From Halegenticoccus tardaugens (lineage in GTDB: Archaea > Halobacteriota > Halobacteria > Halobacteriales > Haloferacaceae): a DNA stretch of 64,000 nt. The notes under the pieces are model-generated. The model had not been told where the DNA came from and did no database searches. It worked only from the letters and a program-made list of their open reading frames with translations. This document shows, in pieces, positions 48,835 through 57,240 of the stretch; positions within the stretch are counted from its first letter, which is position 1; every line of letters begins with the position of its first letter. The DNA lies in NCBI RefSeq assembly GCF_004116405.1, contig NZ_SDIC01000003.1:62001-126000 (forward strand). Direction: 5' to 3'. Made by a program: the position numbers and the translations under genes.

Positions 48835-50013
48835 TCAGAGTTCGCCCTGCACGATTTCGAGCGTCCGTTCGCGGTCGTCCCAGGCGACGAATATGGCGAC
48901 CGAGGTGGCGCTCGTGATCACGTCGTGGATGTTGATGCCCGCCTCCGCGATCGGGGAGAGGATGCCCTGGATGACCCCGGGCTGGTTCGGCAGTTCACCG
49001 CCGGTGACCCGGACGACGGCGATGGGGTCCTCGACGGTGATGCTCGACAGCGACTCGTCGGCGACGACCTCGCCGTGGAGGACGTTCTCGGCCTCCTCGG
49101 CGACGTCCTCGGCGACGTAGAAGGTGATCGAGTCCATGCCGCTCGCGACCGAGTCGATGTTGATGTCGGATTGCCGCAGCGCCTGCGAGAGGTCCGCGAG
49201 GATGCCGGGTCGGTTTCGGATGGCGCGGCCGGCCACGGTGAGGCAGGCGAGCGGCTCCTCCTGCATGTCGATGAGGTTCTCGAACTGGCCTTCGATCCGC
49301 GTGCCGCCGGTCAGGAGATCGCCGTGCTGGTAGTGGACGACGCGGACCGCCAAGCCGTCGTCCTTGTAGGAGAGCGCCGACGGCGCGACCACCTCCGCGC
49401 CGCGGAACGAGAGGTTCCGGAGCTCGTCGACCGTGATCCGGGCGACGTTTCGCGCGCCCTCGACGACGTGGGGGTCGCCGGTCATGACGCCCTCGACGTC
49501 GGTGACGATGACGACCTCGTCCGCGTCCATGTACCTGCCGAGCATCACGGCGGTCGTGTCGCTGCCGCCGCGTCCGAGCGTCGTGATCTCGCCCTCGGCG
49601 TTCTGCGCCAGAAAGCCCGTGACGACCGGAACGACGCCGTCGAGCCGGTCGGCGAGCGCCGCCGCCCGGCTGGCGGTCTCTTCGACCTCGATCTCGCCGA
49701 GGTCGTTCGTGACGACGGGCCACTCGTCGCTCCCCGGTTCGAGGAACACCGCGTCGACGCCGCGAGCGCCGAGCGCCGCCTTGAGCATGCGGACGCTGGT
49801 GCGTTCGCCCATGCTGACGATCTCGGCGCGGTCGCGGTCGGTCGCGTCGAACTTGATCTCGTCGAGCAGTTCGTCGGTCGTGCTACCCATGGCGCTGGCG
49901 ACGACGGCGATCTCGTGACCCTGCGCGACCGCCGCCGCGATGGAGTCGGCGGCGCGGTTGATCCGGTCGCCGCTGCCCAGACTCGTGCCGCCGAACTTCG
50001 CGACTACGCGCAC
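48835..50013 (-). CDS. lysC: aspartate kinase with two ACT domains
   Basis: First step of the aspartate pathway to Thr, Met and Lys. The 392-residue protein begins MRVVAKFGGTSLGSGDRINR (KFGGTS motif), with SMGERTSVRMLKAALGARGV, TTLGRGGSDTTAVMLGRYM and VIVTDVEGVMTGDPHVVEGA. Two ACT domains at the C-terminus (CLTVAGRAIRNRPGILADLS; VVRVTGGELPNQPGVIQGIL) allow feedback by an amino acid. It feeds the homoserine used by metX/metY 28 kb away in this window. Confidence 0.96.
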   Translation of the reverse strand: MRVVAKFGGTSLGSGDRINRAADSIAAAVAQGHEIAVVASAMGSTTDELLDEIKFDATDRDRAEIVSMGERTSVRMLKAALGARGVDAVFLEPGSDEWPVVTNDLGEIEVEETASRAAALADRLDGVVPVVTGFLAQNAEGEITTLGRGGSDTTAVMLGRYMDADEVVIVTDVEGVMTGDPHVVEGARNVARITVDELRNLSFRGAEVVAPSALSYKDDGLAVRVVHYQHGDLLTGGTRIEGQFENLIDMQEEPLACLTVAGRAIRNRPGILADLSQALRQSDINIDSVASGMDSITFYVAEDVAEEAENVLHGEVVADESLSSITVEDPIAVVRVTGGELPNQPGVIQGILSPIAEAGINIHDVITSATSVAIFVAWDDRERTLEIVQGEL

Positions 50014-50188
50014 GCGCGTCCCTCCGTGCGCTGCGCGTCTCCACGCTGGTGCTCAATCATGGGGTGCCGTAGCGCTGGCTCACGCATAACTGTGTCCACT
50101 TGTTCAACGGTTGCCGCGGTCGCCGCCGATCCCGGATCGCGAAAATCGCGGCCGGGGTTTTTTACCGCGCGCTCGCAACCCTCGGGCG

Positions 50189-50278
50189 ATGAACCGGACA
50201 CGAGAGCCACGAGCGGACTGGAAAGCGCGGCGGACGGAACCGTCGCGACGACGGACGCCGGGGGTCGACGTATCGTGA
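50189..50278 (+). CDS. possible upstream ORF overlapping the dehydrogenase start
   Basis: An ATG at 50189 lies about 26 bases after a TATA-like TTTTTTA (50157-50163) and opens a 29-residue basic peptide (MNRTREPRADWKARRTEPSR). Its TGA overlaps the GTG start of the dehydrogenase (GTGA). It may be a leader peptide whose translation is coupled to the next gene. It could also be chance; composition is Arg-rich as random GC-rich frames often are. Confidence 0.3.
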   Translation: MNRTREPRADWKARRTEPSRRRTPGVDVS

Positions 50279-51252
50279 GCGACGGCTTTCGGGTCGTCCT
50301 CTGCGACGATCCGATGATCGACGCGGCGCACCATCGGCGGGTGCTCGAACCGATCGGCGCGACCGTCGAGACGGCGGAGATGGGGTCGACCGACGCGCTC
50401 GTCTCGGCGGCCGACGGCGCGGACGCGATCGTGACCGACGTGACCACGGCCGTTCCGCCGGAGGCGATAGAGCGATTGGACTCGCTCTCCGTGATCGGGC
50501 GGGCGGGCGACGGGATCGACAACGTCGACGTCGTCGCCGCCGCAGAACGGGGCGTGACCGTCGTGCGCGTCCCCGACTACTGCACGGACGAAGTCGCCAA
50601 CCACGCGGTCTCGCTCCTGCTCTCCGCCGTCAGGTCGGTGCCGCAGTACGACCGCGACACCCGCGAGGGCGGGTGGACGTGGGAGGTCGGCGGGCCGATC
50701 CACGAACTCCCCGGGACGACCGTCGGCGTCGTCTCGTTCGGGCCGATCGCGCGGCGGTTCGTCGAACTCCTGTCGGGGTTCGACGCGACGATCCTCGCGC
50801 ACGATCCGTACGTCGACGCGGCTGAGATCGCCGATCACGGAGCCGAGAAGGTCGGATTCGAGGAACTGCTCGAACGCGCCGACTGCGTCTCGGTGCACGC
50901 GCCGTTGACCGACGGGACGCGCGACATGTTCGATCGGGAGGCGTTCGACGCGATGACCGAGGGGACGATCCTCGTCAACACCGGCCGCGGCGGCGTGGTC
51001 GACGAAGCGGCGCTCGCAGCCGCGCTCGACGACGGGATCGTCAGGACGGCCGCGCTCGACGTGCTCGACGCCGAACCCCCGGACGACTCCCCGCTCCTCG
51101 GTCGCGAGGACGTGATCGTGACCCCCCACGCGGGGTGGTACTCGGAGGAGGCGCGCGATCGGCTGAACGAGTCGATCGCGACCGACGTTCGTCGGGCTCT
51201 CGGCGGCGAGACGCCGGAAGGTGCGGTCGATCCGGACGTTGAGTGGCTGTGA
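50275..51252 (+). CDS. D-2-hydroxyacid dehydrogenase (CtBP/SerA type)
   Basis: A 325-residue NAD-dependent D-isomer-specific dehydrogenase. The substrate domain begins FRVVLCDDPMIDAAHHRRVL. IGRAGDGIDNVDVVAAAERG and VPDYCTDEVANHAVSLLLSA precede the NAD domain (GTTVGVVSFGPIARRFVELL; GIVRTAALDVLDAEPPDDSP). The catalytic Arg lies in NTGRGGVVDEAALAAALDDG and the His in VTPHAGWYSEEARDRL. The most typical Rossmann GxGxxG is altered to GVVSFGPI. No ATG fits the conserved start; GTG at 50275 does. CtBP-like archaeal proteins have unknown substrates. Confidence 0.87.
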   Translation: MSDGFRVVLCDDPMIDAAHHRRVLEPIGATVETAEMGSTDALVSAADGADAIVTDVTTAVPPEAIERLDSLSVIGRAGDGIDNVDVVAAAERGVTVVRVPDYCTDEVANHAVSLLLSAVRSVPQYDRDTREGGWTWEVGGPIHELPGTTVGVVSFGPIARRFVELLSGFDATILAHDPYVDAAEIADHGAEKVGFEELLERADCVSVHAPLTDGTRDMFDREAFDAMTEGTILVNTGRGGVVDEAALAAALDDGIVRTAALDVLDAEPPDDSPLLGREDVIVTPHAGWYSEEARDRLNESIATDVRRALGGETPEGAVDPDVEWL

Positions 51253-51339
51253 GAGCCCGGTGAGGCGGTCGAGAGGCATCGATGAGGTCGCCCCGAACGT
51301 CCGCCGAGGTTTTTTACGCAGGAACGCGATAGTCCGAGC

Positions 51340-51765
51340 ATGGAGGTCCGCGACGCGGTCGAGGAGGACGCAGGAGCGCTCGCGGCCATCGCGGACGCGC
51401 CGCCGGACGTAATGTGCGACCTCATTCACGATCGGACGGTGCGCGTCGCCGAGCGACGGCAGTCGGGTGACGGGCCGAACCTCGACGCCGACGCGATCGA
51501 CGCCGAGGTCCTCGGATTCGTGAGCTTCGACGCCCGCGAGGACGTCGTCGACGTCACTGGGTTCGGCGGCACCGAGGACGCGTGCGAACTGCTCCTCGGG
51601 GAGCCGATCCGCTTCGCGCGAAAGGAGGGGATGGCCGTCGAGGTGGTCGTCCCCGCGGCGGAAGACGAGATGCGCGCGGCGGTCGAGGCCGTCGGATTCG
51701 GGAAAGCGGCGGACGGCCCGACGTTCGGCGGGGAGCCGACCGTCCGCTACCGGTTTTCGCCGTAG
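51340..51765 (+). CDS. GNAT-like N-acetyltransferase
   Basis: A 141-residue protein of the GNAT fold: MEVRDAVEEDAGALAAIADA at the start, LGFVSFDAREDVVDVTGFGG in the middle and LLGEPIRFARKEGMAVEVVV in the acetyl-CoA-binding region. The QxxGxG/A loop is only partly matched. A T-rich GGTTTTTTACGC about 25-30 bases upstream of the ATG fits a leaderless promoter. The substrate is unknown. It converges with the PolD small-subunit gene. Confidence 0.78.
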   Translation: MEVRDAVEEDAGALAAIADAPPDVMCDLIHDRTVRVAERRQSGDGPNLDADAIDAEVLGFVSFDAREDVVDVTGFGGTEDACELLLGEPIRFARKEGMAVEVVVPAAEDEMRAAVEAVGFGKAADGPTFGGEPTVRYRFSP

Positions 51766-51822
51766 ACACCCCGGTACCGCGCGCGGCGGGACTTCGTCGT
51801 CTCGTCCGCGTCGAACCGGTCG

Positions 51823-53529
51823 TCAGGAGAACTTCCGGACCGTCATGTCGAGCGTGTCCAGGTCCAAAATCGGCGCGTACCCCGAGTCGGGGTCGATGTT
51901 CACGCTCTTTTGGAAGGCCGTCTGCGCCTGCCAGCAGCCGGAGTTCACCGCGAGGACGTTGTGGTACTTCCCCCAGCCGAGTTTGTGGACGTGGCCGGTG
52001 TGGAACACGTCCGGGACGTCCTCGATGACGAGGTAGTCCTTCTCCTCGGGGGCGAGCCGCATGTGGCCGCCGTACTGCGGCGCGACGTGCCGTTTCTTCA
52101 GGAGCTGGTACATCGCCCTGTGCGGCTCGTCGTAGCTCGCCTTCTCCGACGGGAGTTCGGCGATCACCTCGTCGAGCGAGACGCCGTGGTACATGAGCAC
52201 CGAGACGCCTTCGACCGTGACGGTGGACGGATTGCCCGTGACGCGCGCGTCGTGGGCGGACATGATCCCCCGGAGCTCCTCGTCGAAGCCGGGCTGGGGC
52301 TCCGCCAGCCGAACCGCGTCGTGGTTTCCGGGGATCATGACGATCTCCACGTCGCCCGGCACCTCCTTCAGGTGCTCCGAGAACGCCTCGTACTGGTCGT
52401 AGATGTCGACGATCGACAACTCCTCGTCCTGATTCGGGTAGATGCCGACGCCCTCGACCATGTCGCCGGCCAGCAGCAGGTACTCGACCGCCTCGGCCTC
52501 CTCGGTGTGGAGCCAGCTCGTAAACCGCTGCCACGCGTCGAGCATGAACTCCTGACTGCCGACGTGGACGTCCGAGACGAGCGCCGCCTGCACGTGCCGG
52601 TCGGCCGTCGAGGGACGGTACGTCCGGGGGACGTCCGGAAAGTGCAGCGAGTCGACGAACAGGATGCCGGCGTCGTCCGAGAGCGTCCCCTGCACCGCGA
52701 CGCACTCGTCCATCAGGAGCTCGTCGACGAGATCGGCGATTCCTTTGTTCTTCATGACGAGACAGGGGAACGTGCCGGTCGTGTCCTCCAGTTCGACGAG
52801 CCAGTGGCCGCTCGCCGTCGAGCGAACGTCGTTCACGAGCCCGATCATCTCGGCGTCGCTCCCGCCCGACATCTTCGCGATCGCCTCGGCCGGTCTGTGG
52901 TTCACCCGCCCGCGGAGCAACTTCGAGAGCCGTTCGTAGCGATCGCGAAACGTCGTCACGAACTGGCCGTACTCGCCCGTCCCGGTGCTTCGTCCGGTGA
53001 CGTCGCCGTCGATCTCGACGGAGCGCCGGCCCGGGTCGCGAGAACGCCGTGTCGCCGCCGCGGGCGACGCGTCCGTCGCGGTCTGCGTGTCCCTTGTCGT
53101 TGATGCGTCCGTCGTCGCTGGCGTGTCCGTCGTCGTTGATGCGTCCGTCGTTGCTGGCGTGTCCGTCGTCGTCGATGTGTCCGTCGTCGCTGGCGCACCT
53201 GTCGCGGACGGCGCGTTCGCCATCGGCGACGGCTCGTTCGACCCCTTCGTTTCGACTGGAGACGAATCCTCGGATTCGGATGACTGCACCGGGGGGGTTC
53301 CAGTGGAAACGGGGGGGTCCGCGTCAGTCGCGAGCGCGCCGTCGTCGAGGGCGGCGCGGACGTGTTCGGTGGTGAGACGCAGCGCGTCGTCGGGAGCGCG
53401 TTCGACGGCTCGTTCGAGCGCGAGCGAGGGGTTCGCGGCACCGGCGAGAAGCGTGACCGCCTCCCGCTCCGCGTTGTACCCGCGGCGAACAAGCTCCTGA
53501 ACGATGCGAGACGGCGTCTCGAGGGGCAC
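51823..53529 (-). CDS. polD1: DNA polymerase D small subunit (DP1)
   Basis: The 568-residue exonuclease/regulatory subunit of the archaeal replicative polymerase D. The start is GTG, giving PLETPSRIVQELVRRGYNAE as in relatives; a TTG-started form 18 codons longer seems less likely. The N-terminal helical domain is followed by a Thr/Ala/Asp-rich linker encoded by tandem repeats. An OB-fold (VRSTASGHWLVELEDTTGTF) and the metallophosphoesterase domain follow, with LVSDVHVGSQEF, LLAGDMVEGVG, MIPGNHDAVR and HTGHVHKLG. Two inverted ORB-like elements lie inside the linker-encoding region. It sits 3 kb from the orc1 gene. Confidence 0.95.
   Translation of the reverse strand: MPLETPSRIVQELVRRGYNAEREAVTLLAGAANPSLALERAVERAPDDALRLTTEHVRAALDDGALATDADPPVSTGTPPVQSSESEDSSPVETKGSNEPSPMANAPSATGAPATTDTSTTTDTPATTDASTTTDTPATTDASTTRDTQTATDASPAAATRRSRDPGRRSVEIDGDVTGRSTGTGEYGQFVTTFRDRYERLSKLLRGRVNHRPAEAIAKMSGGSDAEMIGLVNDVRSTASGHWLVELEDTTGTFPCLVMKNKGIADLVDELLMDECVAVQGTLSDDAGILFVDSLHFPDVPRTYRPSTADRHVQAALVSDVHVGSQEFMLDAWQRFTSWLHTEEAEAVEYLLLAGDMVEGVGIYPNQDEELSIVDIYDQYEAFSEHLKEVPGDVEIVMIPGNHDAVRLAEPQPGFDEELRGIMSAHDARVTGNPSTVTVEGVSVLMYHGVSLDEVIAELPSEKASYDEPHRAMYQLLKKRHVAPQYGGHMRLAPEEKDYLVIEDVPDVFHTGHVHKLGWGKYHNVLAVNSGCWQAQTAFQKSVNIDPDSGYAPILDLDTLDMTVRKFS
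53099..53206 (-). repeat. 36-base in-frame tandem repeat in the PolD linker
   Basis: About three copies of a 36-base unit (plus a degenerate fourth to the left), encoding a Thr/Asp/Ala/Pro pattern TTDTPATTDAS. Units 53099-53134 and 53135-53170 differ by one base; the third is more divergent. Being a multiple of three, expansion keeps the frame. Confidence 0.85.
53241..53262 (-). repeat. ORB-like element 3, inside polD coding sequence
   Basis: Plus strand core CCCCTTCGTTTCGACTGGAG. Paired with an inverted copy 36 bases to the right. It encodes the SPVETKGS segment of the linker. Confidence 0.65.
53298..53318 (+). repeat. ORB-like element 4, inside polD coding sequence
   Basis: Plus strand TTCCAGTGGAAACGGGGGGG: perfect dyad TTCCAGTGGAA with a longer G-string. 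Inverted relative to element 3. Confidence 0.65.
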
Positions 53530-53609
53530 ACCGACGAGAGGGGCGGCCGGAAAGAAAAGCGTGCCGGAACCCAGAAAGTTCAAACCCGGAGGAGCCGAAC
53601 GGGTTTCCG

Positions 53610-54455
53610 ATGAGCCCCGGCGAGCGCCGTCCGCCCTCCGACGACTCTTCGAAGGACGCTTCGAAGACCGGTTCGCGCGCGGCCGACTCCGACGACGGAA
53701 TTATCACACGCTTTCGGACAGCCCAGAGCGGACCGTGGATGTTCGCCCGCGAGGTGCTGACGAGCGTCGCCACCGTGGCGTTGATCGGGTTTCTCCTGTT
53801 CGCGGTGAGCGGGGTGTGGCCGCCGATGGTCGCCGTCGAAAGCGGCAGCATGGAACCGCACATGTTCAGGGGCGACCTGATATTCATCACCGAACCCACC
53901 AGGTTCGCGCCCGACGCGGCGCACGCCGGAACCGGCGTCGTGACGTACGAACAGGGGGAGGAGGTCGGCTACCGATCTCTCGGCGACTACGGATCCGTCG
54001 TCATCTACGACAACCCCGACAAACCCGGTCCGCCGATCATCCACCGGGCCCGGTTCTGGGTGGACGAGGGCGAGAACTGGTACCCTCGGGCCGACAAGGA
54101 GTACGTGAACGCCGACAGCTGCGCCGAGCTTCGCAACTGTCCCGCCCCGAACTCCGGATTCATCACGAAGGGTGACGCGAACCCGCAGTACGATCAGGCC
54201 AACGACATCAGCGAGCCGGTGAAGCCGGAGTGGATCACCGGCGTCGCTCGCGTCCGAATCCCGTACCTCGGCTGGGTGCGGCTGGGCTTCTCCGGCGCGG
54301 CGTTCTCGTCGTCGCCGGGAGCGATCGACGCGGGAGACGTGCCGTTGGTGATCGAATTTGAGAACGGGACTGCGGCTGCGTCAGAACCGACGAACACATC
54401 GCGAGTCGAGTCGGTCCACGTCAGACCGGACGGACGGTCAGCCGCGTCCGTCTGA
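53610..54455 (+). CDS. sec11: type I signal peptidase (S26, Sec11 type)
   Basis: Removes signal peptides from secreted proteins. The 281-residue protein has a Ser/Asp-rich cytoplasmic N-terminus and a span (LTSVATVALIGFLLFAVSGV). The catalytic serine lies in VESGSMEPHMFRGDLIF (Ser80) and the archaeal catalytic His in IIHRARFWV (His145). A long insertion (WYPRADKEYVNADSCAELRN) holds a C...C pair. A second hydrophobic segment (RVRIPYLGWVRLGFSGAAF) is near the C-terminus. The ORB pair 54463/54532 follows its stop directly. Confidence 0.93.
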   Translation: MSPGERRPPSDDSSKDASKTGSRAADSDDGIITRFRTAQSGPWMFAREVLTSVATVALIGFLLFAVSGVWPPMVAVESGSMEPHMFRGDLIFITEPTRFAPDAAHAGTGVVTYEQGEEVGYRSLGDYGSVVIYDNPDKPGPPIIHRARFWVDEGENWYPRADKEYVNADSCAELRNCPAPNSGFITKGDANPQYDQANDISEPVKPEWITGVARVRIPYLGWVRLGFSGAAFSSSPGAIDAGDVPLVIEFENGTAAASEPTNTSRVESVHVRPDGRSAASV

Positions 54456-54462
54456 GTTACTG

Positions 54463-54484
54463 ACCCCTTCATTTCGAGTGGAGA
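54463..54484 (-). repeat. ORB-like element 5
   Basis: Plus strand core CCCCTTCATTTCGAGTGGAG, in the gap between the signal peptidase stop and the orc1 stop. Forms an inverted pair with the next element. Confidence 0.7.
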
Positions 54485-54531
54485 ATGGCCATCAACCGCT
54501 TCGTAATCCCGGAATTCGGGCGTGTCGGTGT

Positions 54532-54553
54532 TTTCGAGTGGAAACAGAGGGGT
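54532..54553 (+). repeat. ORB-like element 6
   Basis: Plus strand TTCGAGTGGAAACAGAGGGG, in the reverse orientation to element 5, 48 bases away. The spacer is not AT-rich, so it is not obviously an unwinding site. Confidence 0.7.
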
Positions 54554-54617
54554 AGCGCGCGGATAGGGGGTTCCGAACGACGACGGAAGCCGATTAGTTA
54601 TCGAGGATCGAAGCCGA

Positions 54618-56708
54618 TCAGTTATCGAAGCGGGCTTGAACGAACGGCTGGGCGTTCTCGATGTCGCCGAGCCGCGAATCCGACAGGAGGACGGCTTCGG
54701 TCTCGTCGATCGGAACCGAGAGGCTGATCTCCTTCGTCCGGCCGTACCGACCCTTGCTGACGACGACGGCGTTGACGATGCCGAGCATGTCGAGTTCGCT
54801 GATGAGGTCGGTCACGCGCCGCTGGGTGAGCACGTCGGCGTCGATCTCCTGGCAGAGGCGCTTGTAGATGTTGAACACCTCGCCGGTGTTGATGTTCCGG
54901 ACGCCGTTCTTTTCGAGGAGGATGATGGAAAAGAGGACGATCTTCGACTGGGTCGGCAGCGTTCGGACCACCTCGACCACGCGGTCGAGTTCGATCTTGT
55001 CCTGCGCCTGCCTGACGTGCGTCTCCTCGACCGTGTCGGCCTGGCTTCGTTCCGCGAGTTCGCCGGCGGTGCGGAGGAGGTCGAGCGCGCGTCGGGCGTC
55101 GCCGTGTTCCTGGGCGGCGAAGGCGGCGCAGAGGGGGATCACGTCCTCCGTGAGCGCGTCGGCCTTGAACGAGATGTCGGCGCGGTGCTGGAGGATGTCT
55201 CGAAGTTGATTCGCGTCGTAGGGGGGGAAGACGATCTCCTCTTCGCCGAGCGACGATTTGACCCGCGGATCGAGGAAGTCGGTGAACTTCAGGTCGTTCG
55301 AGATTCCCATGATGGAGATGCGGGAGTTGTCGAGTTCGGAGTTCATCCGCGAGAGGTTGTACAGCGTGTCGTCGCCCGACTTCTCGACGAGTTTGTCGAT
55401 CTCGTCGAGCATGATGACGACGACCCGCTCGTTGTAGTCGACGGCGTCGAAGAAGGTCGAGTAGACGCGGTCGGTCGGCCAGCCGGTCATCGGGACGGTC
55501 TCCATCCCCTCTCTGTCCCGTTCGAGCGCGTCGGTCCGAGCGTCGACTTCGGCGACGGTGTCGAACTCGGTCGCATCGAGGCGGGAAGGGTCATCGGTCG
55601 CTGCGTCCCGGAGATCTCGCAGGTCGGCGAGTCGGGCGTCGATTCCGTCCCGGTTCTTCTCGATGAACTTGTTCGCGAGCTGCGCGAGCACGCGGTACTG
55701 CGTGTCCGTCACCTCGCAGTTGATGTACTCGACCTCACAGGGAACGTCGTACTTCTGGGACGTCGATTCGAGTTCTTGGCTCACGAACTTTGCGCTCGCG
55801 GTCTTTCCGGTGCCCGTCTTCCCGTAGATCAGGATGTTCGACGGCGTCTCTCCCCGGAGCGCCGAGACGAGAATCGTCGCCATCTGGTTTATCTGCTCGG
55901 TTCGGTGGGGGAGTTCGTGCGGCGTGTAAGACGGACGCAGCACCTCTTTGTTCTCGAAGATGGGCTCGCCGGAGAGCAGGTCGTCGAACAGCCCCCGGTT
56001 GTTCCCTCCGGCGTCGTCAATAACAGCGTCGTCGATGACGGAATCATCGAGGACGACCTCGTCGAGGCCGACCCCGCGGTCGTCGCGGTCGTCGCGGTCG
56101 TCGCGGTCGGATGCGTCGCCATCTCCGCGATCGGCGTCGTTTTCGTGATCGGCGACGTTTCCGTGATCGGCGACGTTTCCGTGATCGGCGACGTTTCTGC
56201 TGTCAGTACCGTTGCCGCTATCAGTACCGTTGTCGTTGTCAGCGTCGTTGCCGCTGTCAGTGTCGTTTTCGCCGTCTGCGGCGCGGAGCGGGATCGAAGT
56301 GGTCTGCGTTTCGTCCGTCGACCCGCTAGTCGCTTCCTCGTCGCCTGTCGCATCGCTGGCGGTCAAGTCACCGGTTATCGGGTGACCATCCGACGAGTGA
56401 CCGTCCGATGAGCGGCCGTCCGTTGATTCGTCACCTTCCGATCCCTCGCCCGACGAATTCACCTCCGACGGAGTCTTCTCTGGCGGAATCCTCTCTGACG
56501 GGGTCTCCCTCGACGAACTGTCGTCCGCCGAGGACGTAGTTGTCGATGGGTTATCGCTATCCCGTCCGTCCGAGCGCTGGTTCTGCGAGCGCTCGTGATC
56601 GACGCCTCGGCTCGCGCTCGCGCGCGGAGTGTCGTTCGTCCGGTCGGCGGATTCCGGCCCATCGGCGGACCGCTGATCACCGTCTGGTTCTGTGTCATCC
56701 TCGGTCAT
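54618..56708 (-). CDS. orc1: Orc1/Cdc6 origin-binding replication initiator
   Basis: The initiator that binds ORBs and loads MCM. The 696-residue protein is long for the family: residues 1 to about 240 are a low-complexity acidic extension (repeats of NVADHG, RDDRDD and NGTDSG). The AAA+ core follows with Walker A ILIYGKTGTGKTASAKFV near residue 293, Walker B VVIMLDEIDKLV near 432 and sensor-1 ISIMGISNDL. An Orc-specific C-terminal winged helix (KIVLFSIILLEKNGVRNINT, DLISELDMLGIVNAVVVSKG) completes it. The start at 56708 lies seven bases from the nearest ORB; the gene faces away from the origin core, as is usual for oriC1 cdc6 genes. Confidence 0.95.
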   Translation of the reverse strand: MTEDDTEPDGDQRSADGPESADRTNDTPRASASRGVDHERSQNQRSDGRDSDNPSTTTSSADDSSSRETPSERIPPEKTPSEVNSSGEGSEGDESTDGRSSDGHSSDGHPITGDLTASDATGDEEATSGSTDETQTTSIPLRAADGENDTDSGNDADNDNGTDSGNGTDSRNVADHGNVADHGNVADHENDADRGDGDASDRDDRDDRDDRGVGLDEVVLDDSVIDDAVIDDAGGNNRGLFDDLLSGEPIFENKEVLRPSYTPHELPHRTEQINQMATILVSALRGETPSNILIYGKTGTGKTASAKFVSQELESTSQKYDVPCEVEYINCEVTDTQYRVLAQLANKFIEKNRDGIDARLADLRDLRDAATDDPSRLDATEFDTVAEVDARTDALERDREGMETVPMTGWPTDRVYSTFFDAVDYNERVVVIMLDEIDKLVEKSGDDTLYNLSRMNSELDNSRISIMGISNDLKFTDFLDPRVKSSLGEEEIVFPPYDANQLRDILQHRADISFKADALTEDVIPLCAAFAAQEHGDARRALDLLRTAGELAERSQADTVEETHVRQAQDKIELDRVVEVVRTLPTQSKIVLFSIILLEKNGVRNINTGEVFNIYKRLCQEIDADVLTQRRVTDLISELDMLGIVNAVVVSKGRYGRTKEISLSVPIDETEAVLLSDSRLGDIENAQPFVQARFDN
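56079..56105 (-). repeat. 9-base tandem repeat in orc1 extension
   Basis: Three GTCGTCGCG units coding Arg-Asp-Asp. Part of the low-complexity N-terminal extension. Confidence 0.7.
56143..56196 (-). repeat. 18-base tandem repeat in orc1 extension
   Basis: Three near-identical units (CCGTGATCGGCGACGTTT with one base change in the first) coding NVADHG. In-frame expansion within the orc1 N-terminal region. Confidence 0.85.
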
Positions 56709-56714
56709 TCGTCA

Positions 56715-56737
56715 ACCCCACTATTTCATGTGGAAAC
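56715..56737 (-). repeat. ORB-like element 7, at the orc1 start
   Basis: Plus strand CCCCACTATTTCATGTGGAA. It lies seven bases before the orc1 ATG (read on the minus strand), where bound Orc1 would cover the promoter, suggesting autoregulation. Weaker match than the inner ORBs. Confidence 0.65.
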
Positions 56738-57101
56738 CACACCGCACGATGCCGATATCCGACGTATTCGACCATCTAAAGGTCGTCTGTACGCAGTCGG
56801 CACGCGCAGGGGGTCCAGATGATGCAGACGAAACAATAGAAGACGAGGTACAAAAAGATTATCCATTCGAAGTATTTCCCGCCGCCGTGGGCGTTTCCGA
56901 ATTCGGTTCGTTCTGTTCGGATTCGGCTCGCTCTCGGAGAGAGATCCAGGATACTGCGCTTCAGTTCGATGAACGACTGGACGCGGATCGGAACGAATCA
57001 CGAAGCTCCGTGCGGGGACTGAACCGGAAACGGGATCGTTTCGGGTCGAACGTTCGGTCCATCCGCTTTGTCCAATCGATCTTCGCCGATCGGCGTCGTT
57101 C

Positions 57102-57122
57102 TCCCCTTCGTTTCCACTCGAA
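57102..57122 (-). repeat. ORB-like element 8 in oriC
   Basis: Plus strand CCCCTTCGTTTCCACTCGAA, left of the AT-rich core. Confidence 0.75.
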
Positions 57123-57173
57123 CGCTCACCGACCGTCGCGTTCGCATCGTTCCCTGTTCGTCGGGACCCCCCC

Positions 57174-57194
57174 ACCCCTTCGTTTCGAGTGGAA
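57174..57194 (-). repeat. ORB-like element 9 in oriC
   Basis: Plus strand CCCCTTCGTTTCGAGTGGAA, immediately left of the AT-rich core and, with element 10, one of the two bracketing it. Confidence 0.8.
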
Positions 57195-57240
57195 CGGCGA
57201 AAAAGACGGTGGGGGTGAGACGTCGGATGCTCGGGGTAGG

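Noticed and set aside
46822-51252. A very long open frame of 1476 codons on the plus strand
   Set aside because: Most of it is antisense to tryptophanase and aspartate kinase and is Arg/Gly-rich as GC-rich shadow frames are. Only the last 326 codons (from GTG 50275) form a real dehydrogenase.
57019-57036. A further ORB (GAACCGGAAACGGGATCG)
   Set aside because: The GGGG string after the dyad is missing, so it was not counted.
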